A program made the translations under genes and the position numbers. The notes below the pieces were generated by a model. It was given only the letters and a program-made list of their open reading frames with translations. It was not told the DNA's origin and searched no databases. A stretch of DNA of 14,839 nt from Candidatus Fermentithermobacillaceae bacterium UBA3951 (lineage in GTDB: Bacteria; Bacillota; Sulfobacillia; Fermentithermobacillales; Fermentithermobacillaceae). The stretch is from assembly GCA_002385465.1 (NCBI GenBank), contig DGDN01000042.1:1-14839 (forward strand). The letters run 5' to 3'. This document shows positions 13,770-14,839 of this stretch, one piece after another; positions within the stretch are counted from its first letter, which is position 1, and the number at the start of each line of letters is the position of its first letter.

Positions 13770-14839
13770 CTAATCCCATTCTATTTTACCAACCGCGGAG
13801 AAACTACCCAGAGCCTCCTCGATGGCCCTCTTAATCTCGTGCAAACCCTCTTCCGAACGGGATTCGGCCCTGAGCACAAGGGCCGGTTGTGTGTTTGAAG
13901 CTCTTATGAGCCCCCACCCGTGTGGAAAGAGTACCCTCGCGCCGTCCACGGTTATTACCTCATACGCCTTGCTGAACTCGTCCGTAAGCTTCCGGACAAT
14001 CTCAAACTTCTCCTCATCGGAGCAGTGCACCCGGATCTCCGGCGTAGACCAGTAGGTGGGGATCTCACGAAGCATCTCAGTCAGGTCCTCGTCAGAGCCC
14101 GTGAGGATCCTGAGGAGCCGGACGGCCGCGTAGAGGGCATCATCATAACCGTAGTGCTCGTCTCTGAAAAACATGTGGCCCGACATCTCACCGGTGAAGA
14201 GCGCCCCGCTCTCTTTCATTTTGGCCTTAATGAGGGAATGACCGGTCCTCGTAAACTCGGGTTTTCCGCCCATAGCCAGGACGGCATCCACGAGGCTCTG
14301 AGAGCACTTGACCTCTATGAGGGCCAAAGAGCCCGGGTGCTTCGCGAGTATCTCCCGCCAGTAGATAACCTGCAGCCTGTCTCCCCAGACAGGGTTTCCT
14401 TCCTTATCGATCACGCCGATCCTGTCGGCATCCCCGTCGAATGCGATCCCCAAAAACGCCCCGGTCTCATGGACCTTTGCCTTTAGGTCCTCAAGGTTCG
14501 CCTTCTGAGTCGGGTCCGGGTGGTGGTTTGGAAAGGTACCATCGGGCTCAAAGTACATAGGCACAAAATCGGCTCCGATCCTCTCAAGCACCTTCCGGGC
14601 GATAGGGCCTGCCGCACCGTTTCCGGCGTCCACCACTACTTTCACTTTCCGAGGGCCGAGGCTTACGCGCGAGGCCATGTCATCGACATAGGCGGGTACC
14701 ACATCTTCCTTCTTAATCTTCCCGTTTCCCCACACGAAGTCTCCCGCTTCTGCGATGCGGCGGATCTCCTGGATTCCCTCTCCGTAGAGTGTGTCGGGGC
14801 CGTAAGCAAGTTTGAACCCGTTGTACTCGGGCGGATTGT
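13770..14839 (-). CDS. Phosphomannomutase/phosphoglucomutase (5'-truncated by window edge)
   Basis: Interconverts hexose 6- and 1-phosphates, supplying sugar nucleotides for wall and surface polysaccharides. About 355 C-terminal residues of an expected 450-460 are present. The frame is open to the right edge, and the first codons there read NPPEYNGFK, the second half of the active-site loop SHNPPEYNGFK, so the phosphoserine itself lies just outside. The metal loop DGDADR is seen near 14430, the sugar-specificity loop GEMSGH near 14188 and the phosphate-binding RASNTQP near 13895. GEMSGH is typical of PMM/PGM and not of GlmM. The separate ORF start at 14735 (GTG) is internal. Its stop is 73 bases before the BFN start on the same strand. 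Confidence 0.93.
   Translation of the reverse strand, partial: NPPEYNGFKLAYGPDTLYGEGIQEIRRIAEAGDFVWGNGKIKKEDVVPAYVDDMASRVSLGPRKVKVVVDAGNGAAGPIARKVLERIGADFVPMYFEPDGTFPNHHPDPTQKANLEDLKAKVHETGAFLGIAFDGDADRIGVIDKEGNPVWGDRLQVIYWREILAKHPGSLALIEVKCSQSLVDAVLAMGGKPEFTRTGHSLIKAKMKESGALFTGEMSGHMFFRDEHYGYDDALYAAVRLLRILTGSDEDLTEMLREIPTYWSTPEIRVHCSDEEKFEIVRKLTDEFSKAYEVITVDGARVLFPHGWGLIRASNTQPALVLRAESRSEEGLHEIKRAIEEALGSFSAVGKIEWD

Noticed and set aside
1..14839. CRISPR array, insertion sequence, prophage or toxin-antitoxin genes
   Set aside because: No regularly spaced repeats, transposase, integrase or phage motifs, and no small paired genes were found on either strand.

Overview
The window looks like chromosomal DNA of an anaerobic, probably thermophilic member of the Bacillota (Moorella/Desulfotomaculum-like or a related deep lineage). 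This rests on the gene order dusB ... greA-lysS-rrn, an electron-bifurcating-type ETF/lactate dehydrogenase operon, Gram-positive style GGAGG ribosome binding sites, and frequent TTG and GTG starts. The genus cannot be named from the sequence alone. The left edge stops inside an rRNA operon leader and the right edge stops inside a phosphohexomutase gene.

Layout, left to right. (1) 1-2173, minus strand: greA, then lysS, then a strong promoter with a 17-bp spacer and the conserved leader element found just before rRNA genes. The rRNA genes themselves would lie beyond position 1. (2) 2384-6632, minus strand: a four-gene operon etfB - etfA (with an N-terminal ferredoxin-like domain) - FAD-linked lactate/glycolate dehydrogenase - GntR/FadR-type regulator. 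A perfect AACTGGT-AAG-ACCAGTT palindrome lies upstream of etfB and is the operator type used by this regulator family. The gene content matches the LctBCD electron-bifurcating lactate dehydrogenase of Acetobacterium woodii. (3) 6633-7433: a rearrangement scar. The last third of a DppC-type peptide permease (minus) abuts the last third of a serine hydrolase (plus), and both have lost their N-terminal parts at the same point near 7136-7146. (4) 7467-8534, plus strand: an intact dipeptide epimerase of the enolase superfamily, probably the survivor of a muropeptide/dipeptide-use cluster. (5) 8583-11276, minus strand: a three-gene cassette of an HTH protein, a protein of unknown function usually labelled 'quinate 5-dehydrogenase', and a homologue of cyanobacterial acyl-ACP reductase that keeps the catalytic cysteine. 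Three palindromic boxes cover its promoter. (6) 11343-14839, minus strand: the 3' part of a phosphomannomutase/phosphoglucomutase gene, a bifunctional-nuclease-domain (DUF151) protein, dusB, and an uncharacterised protein with a LON-like N-terminus and an HTIEH motif.

The core run (pgm, BFN, dusB, LON-like protein) and the core run greA-lysS-rrn are often close together in Bacillota. Here about 9 kb of accessory genes (regions 2-5) lie between them, including the scar. The best candidate for an undescribed system is the HTH / unknown / acyl-ACP-reductase-like cassette with its own operator array.
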